A DNA stretch of 64,000 bases. Source: Cranoglanis bouderius (lineage: Eukaryota; Chordata; Actinopteri; Siluriformes; Cranoglanididae). How positions within the stretch are numbered: position 1 is the stretch's first letter; every line of letters begins with the position of its first letter. Below, one piece after another: positions 55,471-64,000 of this stretch. A program made the position numbers and the translations under genes. The notes beneath the pieces were generated by a model that worked only from the letters and a program-made list of their open reading frames with translations, had not been told where the DNA came from and did not search any database. The stretch covers positions 11,412,527 to 11,476,526 of the forward strand of contig CM042548.1 in the NCBI GenBank assembly GCA_023630585.1, given 5' to 3'.

Positions 55471-57884
55471 TGTCCTGCCTCCGTCGACATGCTTACTACT
55501 TCTCCCTCTTCAGCCATTATCTCCCAGGACAGCTGCTAAAAAAGTGAGCAGTTTTTGCGGATGCATTCAGACCACTGCAGCATATCACAAGACTCGCGGC
55601 CTCATTATACGTGATATAAACTAATTATTAAAAATACATTTATTCATTAACATTTAACAGTAACTGAGGGATGCCACCTAATGTAGCGAAGTAAAAGTAC
55701 ATTTCTGTGATTAAAAAATTAACTTGGGTAATAGTATAAGTATGGCCAGTTACACCTACTCTGAAAAGTAATTTTTTTTTCACAAACTTACCGAAGTAAA
55801 TGTAGCGTGTTACTACCCACCTCTGCTCATGATACAGGGTCATCCTGATGTGTGCACAATAGGAGTTTCTCAAATCCCTCTTCCCTCGCTCACAATGCAG
55901 GTGTTGTAAAACCAAGGCAGCTATCTGAGGACTCTATAGTGGGGCTGGGCCCCAGTAAAGGAGTCACGCAGGGGATGAATCGCACATCAGGAGTCCGGAG
56001 GTCATTCCGTAAACCACTGGAGGTAACGTCACATCCATTAACACATTTGGTAAATTGATGCCAGTTTACATTACTGTGTATAATTCAGTGTCTTTTTAGA
56101 CACTGTCTTTTTAGTAAAAAAAACAAAACAGAAAACAACAACAGAAAAAACACTCCTTAATACCTGGATTGAAATATGCAGTCTCTAAGAATAGGCTGAG
56201 AGGCTAAAACTATGCTGCTTGATTTCTGTCCAGCATCCTATAGATGACATTGATAAAATGAAAGAGAGAGCTGCAATGAACAACTCATTCATCTACATAA
56301 AAATCCCTCAGGTTCCCCTTTGTGTCAGCTACAAGGTAAGTGTTGCACTGAATCCCTGGTTAGTGTTTTTTCACTGCAGGTTGTTATCATGGATAAACAC
56401 TTTAGAATGTTATTCTGTTTTGTAATTGTGCAGGGTGAAAAGAGCAGTGTTGACTGGAAGGATCTGAACCTGGTGCTGCCCTGTTTAGAGTATCACAACA
56501 ACACCTGGACGTGGCTGGATTTTGCCATGGCTGTTAAAAGAGACAGTCGAAAAGCTCTGGTTGCCCAGGTACTAAAGCCCACACTAGATTATTAGATGAC
56601 ATTTGCAGCTCTGATCAACATGTGAAATAATAGTGAGGCTGATATTATTTATTTATTTTTGCTTTAAATCAGAAATGTTCAAGAAAATAATTTTTAAAAG
56701 CATGTACATGTGAAATATCATAATGTTGTGGGATACTAGCAATATTAACATCTGGTTAAGTAGTTATTCATTATTTAAAAAAAAAAAAAAAAAAAAAACC
56801 TCTGAATGTCCTTGATTCTCAATAACAACATGGGTGGAAAAAGTCTAATTGCTCTCTCTGCATAATGCACTTCCACACTTCCTGGCTGAAGTGCTTTTTG
56901 TTCAAAAAAAAGGCTGCTAACGCAATATGTACACTGAAACCATAACAAAGCTCTTACCAGTCTTTGCTAGTATTGCCTAACTAACTAGCCTAGCTTGCAA
57001 TCTACATTAGATTAGTTATTAATTGATTAAAAACTCTAGAATAGAGATCAGCTAAAACTACACTGGGCAAACTAATAAACTGATAATCCACTCCTTACTC
57101 TCAGTGAAGTTTCCTGCGCTTCTTAGAAACACGTTCCTCTCTGTGTAAAGCTACGTGTGTCAAATCTTTAAGCAAGGCATCATCCCAGTCAATCTTTACA
57201 TACCTTTTATACAATTTTATTGTACACTTCATCTGTGTCACCTGTCTGCACTTTGTCCTGAGCACCATAGTCAGTCATTACTCTGTTAATTATGCTGAGT
57301 GGGATGAGAGCTCTTCATAGTCAGTTTGTCTGACCCCTCTCTACCCCTAGGGGTTCCTGCATACGCGTGGTCAGGAGTGTGTATAAATATACGCACGTCC
57401 TACTGCACATAGAGAAATTGATTAATAATGTTCTATGCATAGAAACGTACATATGCCAGGTTACACACTAAACTATGCGTACACATGGTTGATAACTGGA
57501 ATTCCATATCATATGAATGAAGGTGAAATCACCTTTTATTCCACCTTATCTTGCAGTCTTGATGGACTGATTCAACTAAAAAAAACATTCATTACAGGAA
57601 GTGGCCATGTAATCTCCCAGGCTAAAATATATTAAATGCACAGAACTGTTTTGTTCTTTTGTTTTAATCCCTTCCTTTTTTGGGGGGGCACTCCTGGACA
57701 GATGATAAAAGAGAAGTTGCGTCTGAAGCCTGCCTCAGCCTCTGAGTCTCGAGGAAAGGCAGCAGAAGGAAAGGCTGACAGTGGCCTGCAGCAGCAGATG
57801 GAGGACGAGAAAGCCCGGCTGCTGATCGGCCTCAGCTCCACCGACAAGAGCTCCAGCAAGAAGATCTTCAGCCGCCACAAGTGA
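32251..57884 (+). CDS. bltp2: Bridge-like lipid transfer protein family member 2 (KIAA0100, hobbit/SABRE ortholog)
   Basis: A very long repeating-beta-groove lipid transfer protein of the VPS13/ATG2/BLTP superfamily. It is anchored in the ER and bridges contact sites, mainly with the plasma membrane; orthologs are Drosophila hobbit, plant SABRE and yeast Fmp27. I assembled 39 coding exons, 6651 nt in total, 2216 aa; the human protein is about 2235 aa. Every junction is GT/AG and phase-consistent. The N-terminus (residues 1-22, rich in Leu, Phe and Ala, then Arg) is the expected membrane anchor. Highly conserved blocks include [100 protein letters not shown] and [20 protein letters not shown]. 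The stop is TGA at 57882-57884. Exon coordinates are in the following four entries. No frameshift or internal stop was found. Confidence 0.96.
32645..32735. repeat. Fragment of the 9808/22030 repeat family, inverted
   Basis: GGTTCCTCTCAAGTTTTCTT and GTCTCAGGGAGTTTTTCCTT are the reverse complement of the AAAAACTCCCTGAGAC and CTTGAGAGGAACC blocks of the 9808 copy. Located in BLTP2 intron 1, next to a (TA)n stretch at 32738-32756. Confidence 0.65.
33098..33128. repeat. (ATT)10 microsatellite
   Basis: Pure ATT array in BLTP2 intron 1. Confidence 0.9.
34285..34700. repeat. Dispersed repeat, same family as 29725-30320
   Basis: Shares the CAAATCTGATTGGTCAGAA start and a GGAATAAAACACTTT end with the other two copies. 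It occupies half of BLTP2 intron 3. Confidence 0.55.
38790..39195. repeat. Dispersed repeat shared with 17880-18300
   Basis: ATATCTCAAGAACGAGTGG at about 38819 is the complement of CCACTCGTTCTTGAGATATAG at about 18100. Neighbouring words (TCTGATTAGATTTTGGAATTGATCC against CCAAAATCTGATCAG) are also shared in inverse order, so the two regions are copies of one old element in opposite orientation. Type unknown. Confidence 0.5.
40434..41475 (+). CDS. bltp2: BLTP2 coding exon 16, unusually large (1042 bp)
   Basis: A single uninterrupted exon encoding residues about 660-1007, acceptor at 40432-40433 and donor GT at 41476-41477. It is several times longer than the other exons of the gene (mostly 50-300 bp). 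It includes the charged segment [20 protein letters not shown] and [19 protein letters not shown], probably helical, and the block QWCRAISFKTSAFLG at its end. The preceding intron (39922-40433) contains nothing recognised. Confidence 0.95.
41604..50417 (+). CDS. bltp2: BLTP2 coding exons 17-31 (central part)
   Basis: Exons: 41604-41795, 41884-42086, 42181-42299, 42649-42872, 43560-43750, 45654-45753, 46379-46578, 47219-47516, 47588-47745, 47847-48053, 48298-48397, 49463-49645, 49752-49873, 49953-50108, 50296-50417. This is the best conserved region, including [78 protein letters not shown] and IISRCSCRMYYIGYSHDVDP. The last exon is rich in Glu, Gln and Lys and probably forms a coiled coil (about residues 1780-1870, together with the exon before it). 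Long introns: 42873-43559 (nothing recognised), 43751-45653 (Tc1-like element), 45754-46378 (LINE tail), 46579-47218 (SINE fragment), 48398-49462 (TIR element with a nested SINE). Confidence 0.93.
44113..44972 (-). mobile_element. Tc1-like element, decayed, in BLTP2 intron 21
   Basis: Left end CTCAAAAGTTTACATACACC, right end GGTGTATGTAAGCCTTTGGC: inverted termini of a Tc1-type family. The + strand shows the complement of a transposase (for example CCAGAAAACACTCCTCCAAATGG read on the - strand). No intact frame. The rest of this 1.9-kb intron is AT-rich with nothing recognised. Confidence 0.7.
45755..46350 (-). mobile_element. LINE 3' fragment (reverse transcriptase C-terminus), L2/CR1-like
   Basis: On the - strand the frames give DYCNSLLAGLP, LIQNTAARLVFN and LRWLPVAARFRFKTLMFAYK, the characteristic end of a non-LTR reverse transcriptase, broken by one frameshift near 46250. 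A tail with TTACACTTACAACTATAGCA lies at the low-coordinate end. It is inserted antisense to BLTP2 and fills almost the whole of intron 22. Confidence 0.85.
46690..46970 (+). repeat. Decayed SINE fragment (13290 family)
   Basis: Shows GGCATGGTGGGGCAAC, TGTGGGTTTCCTCAGGGTGC, GCTGGATTAGCTACTC and GGGATAGGATCC in the order of the 13290 SINE body. Located in BLTP2 intron 23. Confidence 0.55.
48539..49226 (+). mobile_element. ~500-bp TIR element with nested inverted SINE
   Basis: Left end TGGCCAAAAGTTTGTGGACA and right end GGTGTCCACAAAGTTTTGG are inverted termini of the family at 53554-54054. The SINE at 48629-48854 interrupts it in the TTGTA/TGCTGTAGCATT region. It occupies most of BLTP2 intron 27. 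Confidence 0.85.
48629..48854 (-). repeat. tRNA-derived SINE, inverted and nested
   Basis: Reverse complement of the 12882-13150 family: the - strand reads GGTTCGATTCCCGG (an exact B box), then CGAAGTGTCCTTGGGCAAG and a body ending near TATATAAGTGCTTACCATT. Its A-box end is missing, so it is truncated at the head. Confidence 0.8.
50484..52060 (-). mobile_element. Tc1/mariner element, 1.6 kb, decayed, in BLTP2 intron 31
   Basis: Left end CAGTCCCCTCTGAAAGTACT after TA; right end GGCCTTGCCGGGACTG, with (AAT)n expansion just inside (52016-52040). Both arms carry GAGATCAAAA/TTTTGATCTCAAA-type inverted words. Antisense transposase sequence runs through the middle with frameshifts; on the - strand fragments such as GWNHWCANIQ-like stretches remain. 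Same family as the solo end at 19946. Confidence 0.8.
52121..57884 (+). CDS. bltp2: BLTP2 coding exons 32-39 (C-terminal part)
   Basis: Exons: 52121-52301, 53156-53242, 54356-54466, 54568-54703, 55901-56022, 56234-56335, 56434-56568, 57702-57884. They encode the C-terminal conserved region (VRRTEIYFAQARW, LGIAELELQRFMYSK, KSDDTAEHLLELGWFTMNN, GGISVKEHFEVNVVPLTIQ, PIDDIDKMKERAAMNNSF, YHNNTWTWLDFAMAVKRDS). An acidic loop (EEEEVGDEEDK) lies in exon 35 and a basic tail follows. The last exon ends KKIFSRHK then TGA. Introns: 50418-52120 (Tc1-like), 52302-53155 (nothing recognised), 53243-54355 (TIR element at 53554-54054), 54704-55900 (hAT-like MITE), 56569-57701 (poly-A run near 56777-56799, otherwise nothing recognised). 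Confidence 0.93.
52302..53155. other. BLTP2 intron 32, nothing recognised
   Basis: AT-rich intron with no repeat I can name; the acceptor at 53154-53155 has a good T/C-rich tract. Confidence 0.5.
53554..54054 (+). mobile_element. ~500-bp TIR element (most complete copy)
   Basis: Left end TGGCCAAACGTTTGTGTACA and right end TGTCCACAAACTTTTGGCCA form inverted termini of about 40 bp, followed inward by CACACCCATATG and its complement. Uninterrupted here, about 500 bp. Internal words such as CTGACCTCAACTCACTTAAC and CTCCAAAATCTAGTG resemble decayed transposase sequence, so it is a non-autonomous derivative. Three other copies lie at 9445, 30501 and 48539. Confidence 0.85.
54926..55825. mobile_element. 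hAT-like non-autonomous element, 900 bp
   Basis: Starts CAGAGGTGGGTAG and ends CTACCCACCTCTG, a perfect 13-bp inverted repeat. Inside the ends, ACTCAAGTAAAAGTA-type sequence repeats in both orientations. A (GT)n array lies at 55422-55460. The flanking 8-mers do not match, so no target duplication is visible. It occupies most of BLTP2 intron 35. Confidence 0.8.
55422..55460. repeat. (GT)n microsatellite
   Basis: About 19 GT units, followed by CGCGCATGCG, inside the hAT-like element. Confidence 0.9.
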
Positions 57885-59030
57885 TTCCTCTCCGATGATA
57901 CGACACTGTGGACAGATTAAGCTCACCTGAGTCTCACATGTCTCTCTCTGCTTCCTTTATTCTAGTGGACCATGATGGAGAGCTGAGCAAAGATTTCAAA
58001 TAGATATCAAATAAAATTACTGAGACTCTCCTCTCACTTTTAGGGGTCCATGCTGGCTATGGATTTCTGATGCCCTGAGGAGAAGTCCTCATTTCTCTCA
58101 GCGCTGATAGCTTTAAGGACAGATTGAACGTCATCCTGTTGAAGAGCACAGTGTCCTTTTAGGGATCAATGTTAAATTCTCACACACTTGCTTTTGTGCC
58201 ATAAGTGTTTCACATTTCGTTGTAGTTCAGTGCACTATACACAGTCTTCACCATTTCAGCGAGCCCTCAGGTGTTTAAGATGTTAGTGTTGTGTTCATTT
58301 CAGGAGAGTATCAAACACACAGATTAGTTGTGTTTTAATGACTGCCAACATCTCTCCTGCTGGCACAGGAGACCCTGCAGAGTCTAAGGGAAAGTATTGC
58401 ACCCCATTTTATGCACCTTGTAAAACCAAGAGGGATCAGAAATGGGTTTCACTCTAGAGATATACTTAATATGTAATATTTCACATAGGCTAAAATGCAT
58501 TTACATTGACTTACCTAATGCCTTGACCACTTAACAAGTTGCACTCTAACTGAAAAGGCCCTTAAGAATTTATTCTTTAAAGCTCAATATATAACTATAA
58601 TTCCAGAAAGTAGCAGGTATTTAATATTATATTGTTGGTTGTTATAAGATTTACTGTACTAACATTTGTGCAATATCTCGACACAAAGTAGACTGAATAT
58701 CCATTGGTCTATTAATAGGTTTATGATCTTGATATTCTTGGGGAGCTTTTTTTTGTTTGTAATTTTTTTTGGAGCATTCTTGATGATTTAAACACTATGG
58801 CACTTTTTGTTGTTTTGTGTCATCTCAATTGTGATGTTATATATTGCTGTTTAATTTTTTTTTTCAGTTTCAGAAAAGAAAAAAATGGGAATCATTTCAG
58901 CTTATGTGTTAAATGTTTTTCTGTTATAGGGTGTTGGCACTGTCTTTTGATTATGTTGATTTTAGATGTCAACATGCTTTGTAAATGAATTTTCAGTATT
59001 AAAAATCAAAGCTCCATATGAAACCTGTTG
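57885..59030 (+). other. bltp2: BLTP2 3' untranslated region (approximate)
   Basis: No ORF follows the stop. An AATAAA lies at 58010-58015, only 126 bp after the stop, and an ATTAAA at 58998-59003 is followed by a TGTTGTATCGTTCTGTT stretch. Two alternative poly(A) sites about 1 kb apart are therefore possible. The end is inferred from motifs. Confidence 0.45.
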
Positions 59031-59394
59031 TATCGTTCTGTTCGAGATCACTTCCAGTCAAACAAGGGTCACAACCATCCAATTTGACTTTTGTTAGTGG
59101 ACACTCCTGACATTTGGTTTATCAAATTTTGTATGTTATCTGACACATCAATCTCAGTTCATACAACTAAAGCATCCACTCTCTCTCTCTCAACAAGCAG
59201 CTCAGTCACTGAATAAATAAAGCAATAAAGCAGCATACTGCATGCCTAACCTTATCCAGGGAACATTGTCACAGACTGTTAACAGCTCTTGATCCAGTCA
59301 GATGTCAAAAAAGCTGGCATTATCAGGGTTAGAAAAAATGTTTTCCCCATAATGATTGCCCATGACTTATTATTACAAAAAAAGCCAATCAGTT

Positions 59395-59625
59395 CTCTGG
59401 TTTCCTCCCAGTTTAGAAAAGATATTCCGGTAGATGGATTGACTACTTTAAATTTCCCCTAAGTATGAATGTGTGTGTATGTGCTCTGTGATGGACTAGC
59501 ATCCCATCCAACGTGTATTCCCACTTCAGGCCCAATGCTCCTGGGATAGGCTCCAAATCCACCCTTACCCTGACCAGGATAAACTGGTTATGAAAATGAG
59601 TGAATGAACTACAAAAAAGGTCTGG
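59395..59625 (+). repeat. Decayed SINE fragment (13290 family)
   Basis: Contains GGTTTCCTCCCAG, GTGATGGACTAGCATCCC and GGGATAGGCTCC in the SINE order and ends with a GAGTGAATGA-type tail. Confidence 0.6.
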
Positions 59626-59653
59626 TGAGAGAACCTGGTAATAGCTGTTATAA

Positions 59654-60347
59654 CACTGATCAGCCATAACATTAAAAACACCTACCTAATATTGTGTAGA
59701 TCCCGCTTGCATCACCAAAACGGCTGACTTGTTGAGGCATGGACTCCACAAGACCTCTGAATCTGGAACCAAGACGTTAGCACCAGATCCTTTAACTCCT
59801 GTAAGTGGTGAGGTGGGGCCTCCATGGATCTGACTTGTTTGTCCAGAACATCCCACATATGCATTTGGAGGTCAAGTCAACACCTTGAACTCTGCCATGT
59901 TTCTCAAAACATTCCTGAACAAATTTTTGCTGTGTGGCAGGGCGCATTATCCTGCTGAAAGAGGCCACTGCCATTAGGGAATACTGTTGACATGCAGGTA
60001 GTTCAACAATGTTTGGTACGTGTCAGAGTAACATCCACATGAATGCCAGGACCCAAGGTTTCACAGCAGAACATTACCCAGAGCATCACACTTCCTCCGC
60101 CGGTTTGCCTTGCTCCATGCTGTTTTGGAGATGTTCTGACCCAGTCGTTTAGCCATCACAGTTTGGCCCTTTTCAGAGTCACTCAGATCTTTACGTTTGC
60201 CCATTTTTCCTGCTTCCAACACATCAACTTGAGAGCTGACTGTTCACATGTTGCCTAAAATATTCCCTTTAAAGGTGCCATTGTAATGAGATAATCAATG
60301 TTATTCACTTCACTTGTCGGTGGTTTTAATGTTATGGCTGATTGGTG
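59654..60347. mobile_element. Tc1-like non-autonomous element, ~690 bp
   Basis: Starts CACTGATCAGCCATAACATT and ends AATGTTATGGCTGATTGGTG before TA: inverted termini shared with the truncated copy at 7235. The last part holds the complement of the transposase start (GTTTGCCCATTTTTCCTGCT). Internally rearranged; no intact frame. Confidence 0.8.
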
Positions 60348-60354
60348 TAAGCGA

Positions 60355-60540
60355 TAACAGGAACTAATTTGTTTTGTGGACTTTTCACAACATTTAACTG
60401 TAAAATATATGTTTTTAAAAAACGTCTCATTCTTTAATTAACACAAAATGTTTACAGTTGGTAAACTGCTATGCTAAAAGGGGAATAAAACACTTCAGGA
60501 CGTGTTGTTATTAGAAAATAATCTACTTCTAGGCCCCGTC
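60355..60540. repeat. Dispersed repeat fragment (29725 family)
   Basis: AGGAACTAATTTGTTTTGTG and GGGGAATAAAACACTTCAGG match the family at 34500-34680 and 30250. Confidence 0.5.
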
Positions 60541-60971
60541 CTCATGTCTTCATATTTCCTTATTTCATTATCATGTTCATTTGCTGTAAAACATGCTGTC
60601 CAGACTTCTCACGGGACTGGAGATCCATCACGCGGTTATGTGAAGTTACTGTCTAGTGTCAGACACATGCGCGCGTGTTGAGATGAGACTGAAGTCAGTC
60701 TGCTGGTGAAGGGGGCGTGGCCATGTTGCTGGTGAGGGAGGCGTGGTTTGAGATGGTGTAGTTTGGGACAGCGGACACAACTCAATGGTCTGAGCATGAA
60801 GTCTGAAGTGGAATGACGCTCTCCTGTTTTGAGACACTGAATGCGGTGAAACAAAGTGCTGAAATGAAAGGAATTGCCATTTGAGCTCTAGTAGCCCACA
60901 GGAGCGATTATTTAATAGTTATTTAATGAATAACAAGATCATCATTCATTTGTTGACAACATGCGCGTGCT

Positions 60972-60998
60972 ATGGGCGGTGCTGTGAGCAAAAACAAG
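60972..60998 (+). CDS. Candidate first coding exon of a downstream gene (9 codons)
   Basis: The frame ATG GGC GGT GCT GTG AGC AAA AAC AAG is followed at 60999 by GTGAGG, a good splice donor. The predicted start MGGAVSKNK fits the N-myristoylation pattern (Gly2, Ser6, Lys7). The preceding 370 bp (60590-60960) are richer in CG than their surroundings. Against it: an out-of-frame ATG lies 11 bases upstream, no continuation is visible before the window ends, and nine codons are easily found by chance. I do not recognise the gene. Confidence 0.2.
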
Positions 60999-61244
60999 GT
61001 GAGGAAAATTCAGGTTGTTGGGGATTTTTTTTATTTGTTTGTTTGTTTTTTTGGAATATTTGTTTAGATATACGATTTATCTAAGAAGTTTACACTATGG
61101 ATGAATCCCAAAACGGATCCCTAATGGATATATAACGCACCAGCAGTGTGTAAATGTCATACCCCATGTAGTGCGATTGTCCTGTATAATACTGTATAAT
61201 AACGAGGGACAATAGTTTTTAAAATTTATTTTAAAAAATATTTA

Positions 61245-61788
61245 CAGTACTGTGCAAAAGTTTTAGGCACCCTATTTTTTTTTAGTACAAACTTTGTTAT
61301 AGATTTTTTATTTTATGACTTCTACATTATCAAGTCATAAACATTTTAGATTCCCAAACATTAGTTTTCTAGCACAAAATTAAATGTTACAGAAAAATGT
61401 TTGTATGTCATTAAAGAAAGCAGCATATTATGTAAGAGACACTTTTCAGACAAAAAAACACAATGAAGGCTGCTGGGTTTTGCTGCAAAAATAAGAAGCG
61501 AGTGCGAAAGTCAAAGTCTCCAGAAGAACTGTGTCTGGTTCTGCAAGATGCTCAATAAAACTTACCAGCTCATTTCCTTATAAAACTGCACACATTGTAC
61601 CTGAGACTACTATTTTTATTTTCATTTATTTTGTCACACCAAATATTGACTTTGTTTCATTTACTACTGTTTACTGCTCTTTACGAAAAAAAAAAAAAAA
61701 ATGTAGAAACATTTAATTTCATTATTTTGAAGGCATCTTTGCTCTACAGCATTTCTTTGCATGTGCCTAAAACTTTTGCACAGTACTG
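61245..61788. mobile_element. 544-bp TIR element (Tc1-like MITE)
   Basis: Starts CAGTACTGTGCAAAAGTTTT after TA and ends AAAACTTTTGCACAGTACTG before TA: a perfect 20-bp inverted repeat extended by AGGCAC/GTGCCT. The interior shows only decayed sequence (CAAAGTCTCCAGAAGAACTG) and an A run. Confidence 0.9.
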
Positions 61789-62022
61789 TATGTTTATAGA
61801 CATGTTATTAACATGTCTATCAGTTTACTTGTATATTTATTTATGGAACTGTGGTGTTTTGAAATTAATCTAGAGTCTATAATGTGTTGGGGAAGTGGAT
61901 TATAAGTGGTTCTTATTTCATGGACAATCTGAGCCTGCCTAACTGTTGCTTCTCAGCAGCGCAGTGCAGGAAATCAAGCAGATACAGGTTTATTTAATGT
62001 TTACTTCAAACATCAGAATGTG

Positions 62023-62620
62023 GAAACATCTCAGTGATCTCATTTTGTTGGTGTTAGACAGACTGGTTTGAGTATTTCACTACTAAACTGCTGATCTCCA
62101 GGGATTTGCACACAACAGTTTTTAGAGTTTACACATATTTGTGTGAAAAACATCCAGTGAGCAGCAGTTCTGCAGATAGAAACAACTTGATGAGAGAGGT
62201 CAGAGGGAAATGGCCAAACTGGTTTGAGCCGACATTAACTCAAATAACCACTCTACAAGCAGAAAAGTATCTCAGAATGCACAACATGTCGAACCGTGAG
62301 TTGGATGAGCTACAACAGCAAAACACCACATCAGGTTCCACTCCTGTCAGCCAAGAACAGGAATTTGAGACTACAGTGGGGACAGGCTCATCCAAACTGG
62401 ACAGTTGGATAACATTGCCTAATCTTTTTCCAGTCGTCAACTGTCCAGTTTGAGAATCAGTCTGGCTTTTCTCTTCTGAGCTCGCTCATAAACAAGGCGT
62501 TTTCACCTACAGAACTGCCACTCTTTGGAGACTGTTGTGTGTCCTAGGAGATCGGCAGTTTCTGAAATACTCAACCCAGTCTGTCTGGCACCAAAGTCAG
62601 AGTCACTGAGATCACATTTA
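62023..62620. mobile_element. TIR element, ~600 bp, superfamily uncertain
   Basis: ATCTCAGTGATCTCATTTTG then TAGACAGACTGGTTTGAGTA at the left is mirrored by TACTCAACCCAGTCTGTCTG then GTCACTGAGATCACATTT at the right; arms of about 80 bp. The interior (TCCAGTGAGCAGCAGTTCTG, GAATGCACAACATGTCGAAC) is of a type dispersed in fish. No intact ORF. Confidence 0.65.
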
Positions 62621-63480
62621 GTAGTGCACAGTCAGACTTTTCAACCTATTTTTTTTTTTTTTTGGTAAATTTTATTACGTGTTTTTAATTTTTTTTAATT
62701 TTTCGTGCAGACACCTTTTTCATCAGAGGAGAAGAGGTGTTTATCCAGTAAGCAATGGTTCCTGTCTCTCCATGACGTACTTGTCCAAAGCAGTCCATTC
62801 AGGCAGCAGAGTGACCAGTGCACAACATCCCAAATCTGTGAATGTACAGAAAGCCAAGAGACAAATCCTCTACCTATATCCACTTCCATCTTCCTGCCAG
62901 AATTTCCGCACCGTGAGGGGAGACCTGCACATTTACAGGTACTCTGTCTCTTAGTAATGTAACTAACTACTATTGCAAGTCATTTCATGAATTTTGTGAC
63001 TTTTAATTGTAGAAATAAGCACAATCAATAAATAACCTCGTGCCATGAGGTCTGTCATAACCAGAAATGCAAATTCTTGCTAACACAAAATATTGTCCAA
63101 GAATCGTTCATGTTCATCCTGACTGCCAGTGGATGAGGAATACCATCAAAATCACAAGAAATAATAGTCACCTGAAGTGAAGCTGAACCAGGAGGATGTG
63201 GAGAATAACAAATGAATAGCTGGGCTGGAGTGTAGTGGCAGAAACATTATATAGATAGACACTAGATAGACAGACAGACAGACAGATAGCTTTATATGAT
63301 AGTGATATAAAACACACATAAGACTGCATTCATATAGAACTTACAAACGTTGAAAATTGTTGAGGATAAAAACACAGTAAAGACCAAAGGCTTATTCCCA
63401 TTGTGGTCCTCAAAAAATGTCAAATTGGCAGCTTGGAATAGTCAAGCAGGCAAGAACAGTGAATTAATATTTTCAATCAG
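62621..63480. other. Intergenic sequence, no gene recognised
   Basis: T-rich run at 62647-62662, a TAGA/CAGA microsatellite at 63253-63290, otherwise nothing I can identify. Confidence 0.5.
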
Positions 63481-63499
63481 TTCACAATTTCACATGTTG

Positions 63500-63949
63500 T
63501 TTAACAGCCATTTCTTCAATTTATACTTAAATCTATCTCTAATTGTTATTCTTTAAGAGAAACGGGAAGTTTATTCCACACAACAGCTGCTCTATTTTTA
63601 AAAAAAAAAAGTATTTTACCCACTAAACTATTGAATCTAAAAGGTATAATGTTTGTTATACTCCCTCTGATTCATAGTTGTAAAAGTCTCTTATTAGGTT
63701 AAAATAATTAAGTAAATAGTTGGGGACTGATTTATTAAAAAATTAAGAGTAATTCTCAACTTAATATGATCTATGCTTTTTTTTTCTACAGAAAGGAGGT
63801 TTTTGAAAATGATCTATTTCCAGGTGTGTACGGGGAGGTGTTTTCAATTTAACCCTTATCATCTTGTTTTGGGGTGTCTGAAGTTTCTCCTTAAAAGACT
63901 GAGACTGCACAGCTGGCTCATATACAGCATGTGCTGCTCGCACACACAT
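63500..63949 (-). mobile_element. LINE reverse transcriptase 3' fragment
   Basis: On the - strand LQTPQNKMIRVKL then PPRTHLEIDHFQK, and further on LFKNRAAVVWNKLPVSLK, are the recurrent C-terminal blocks of a non-LTR retrotransposon protein. Several stops lie between them. It is a different LINE family from the one at 45755. It may continue beyond the right edge. Confidence 0.7.
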
Positions 63950-64000
63950 CTGTCTGAACTTTTTAAAAACGCTGTTTTGGTTCTGCTTAAAGCTGGATTC

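Noticed and set aside
54900..55830. Extra BLTP2 exon in the long intron 35
   Set aside because: The space is filled by a hAT-like element, and the flanking exons join in phase (TTG and VVKPRQL) as in orthologs.
62106..62453. 115-codon + strand frame near the right end
   Set aside because: It lies within the arms of the TIR element 62023-62620, so it is decayed repeat sequence rather than a gene.

Overview
This is a stretch of vertebrate, almost certainly teleost fish, nuclear genome. Protein-coding sequence is split into short exons with GT/AG boundaries. The four proteins that can be assembled are vertebrate orthologs. The introns are AT-rich and packed with Tc1/mariner-type DNA transposons, tRNA-derived SINEs, LINE tails and short tandem repeats of the kind typical of fish. 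A catfish-like (otophysan) host is plausible from the repeat types, but this is an inference.

Layout: (1) 2039-13869, + strand: the last three coding exons of nucleoredoxin (NXN); its earlier exons lie before the window. Its introns hold a 2-kb minisatellite, a hAT-like MITE and a three-layer nest of transposons. (2) 13870-16782: NXN 3' UTR, then a cluster of SINE and other repeat fragments between two convergent genes. (3) 16783-25247, - strand: complete MRM3 (mitochondrial rRNA 2'-O-methyltransferase), four coding exons, 450 aa. (4) 25248-25501: a 254-bp head-to-head promoter with a CRE-like site and an inverted CCAAT box. (5) 25502-29116, + strand: complete GLOD4, nine coding exons, 298 aa. 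(6) 29117-31440: repeats. (7) 32251-57884, + strand: complete BLTP2 (KIAA0100/hobbit/SABRE), 39 coding exons, 2216 aa, with a probable non-coding first exon near 31558. (8) 57885-64000: 3' UTR, then repeats, a LINE tail at the right edge, and one weak candidate first exon of a further gene at 60972.

The genes are housekeeping genes and do not form a functional operon: NXN is a thioredoxin-fold redox regulator, MRM3 a mitochondrial ribosome RNA modifier, GLOD4 a VOC/glyoxalase-fold protein and BLTP2 a bridge-like lipid transfer protein. For all complete genes the reading frame closes across every splice junction, so none looks like a pseudogene. I saw no prokaryotic-type system, CRISPR array, viral gene or clearly new gene system. 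The most unusual items are a ~40-bp microinversion inside a Tc1 transposase relic, GT-repeat tracts placed directly at NXN splice sites, and the nested-transposon histories.
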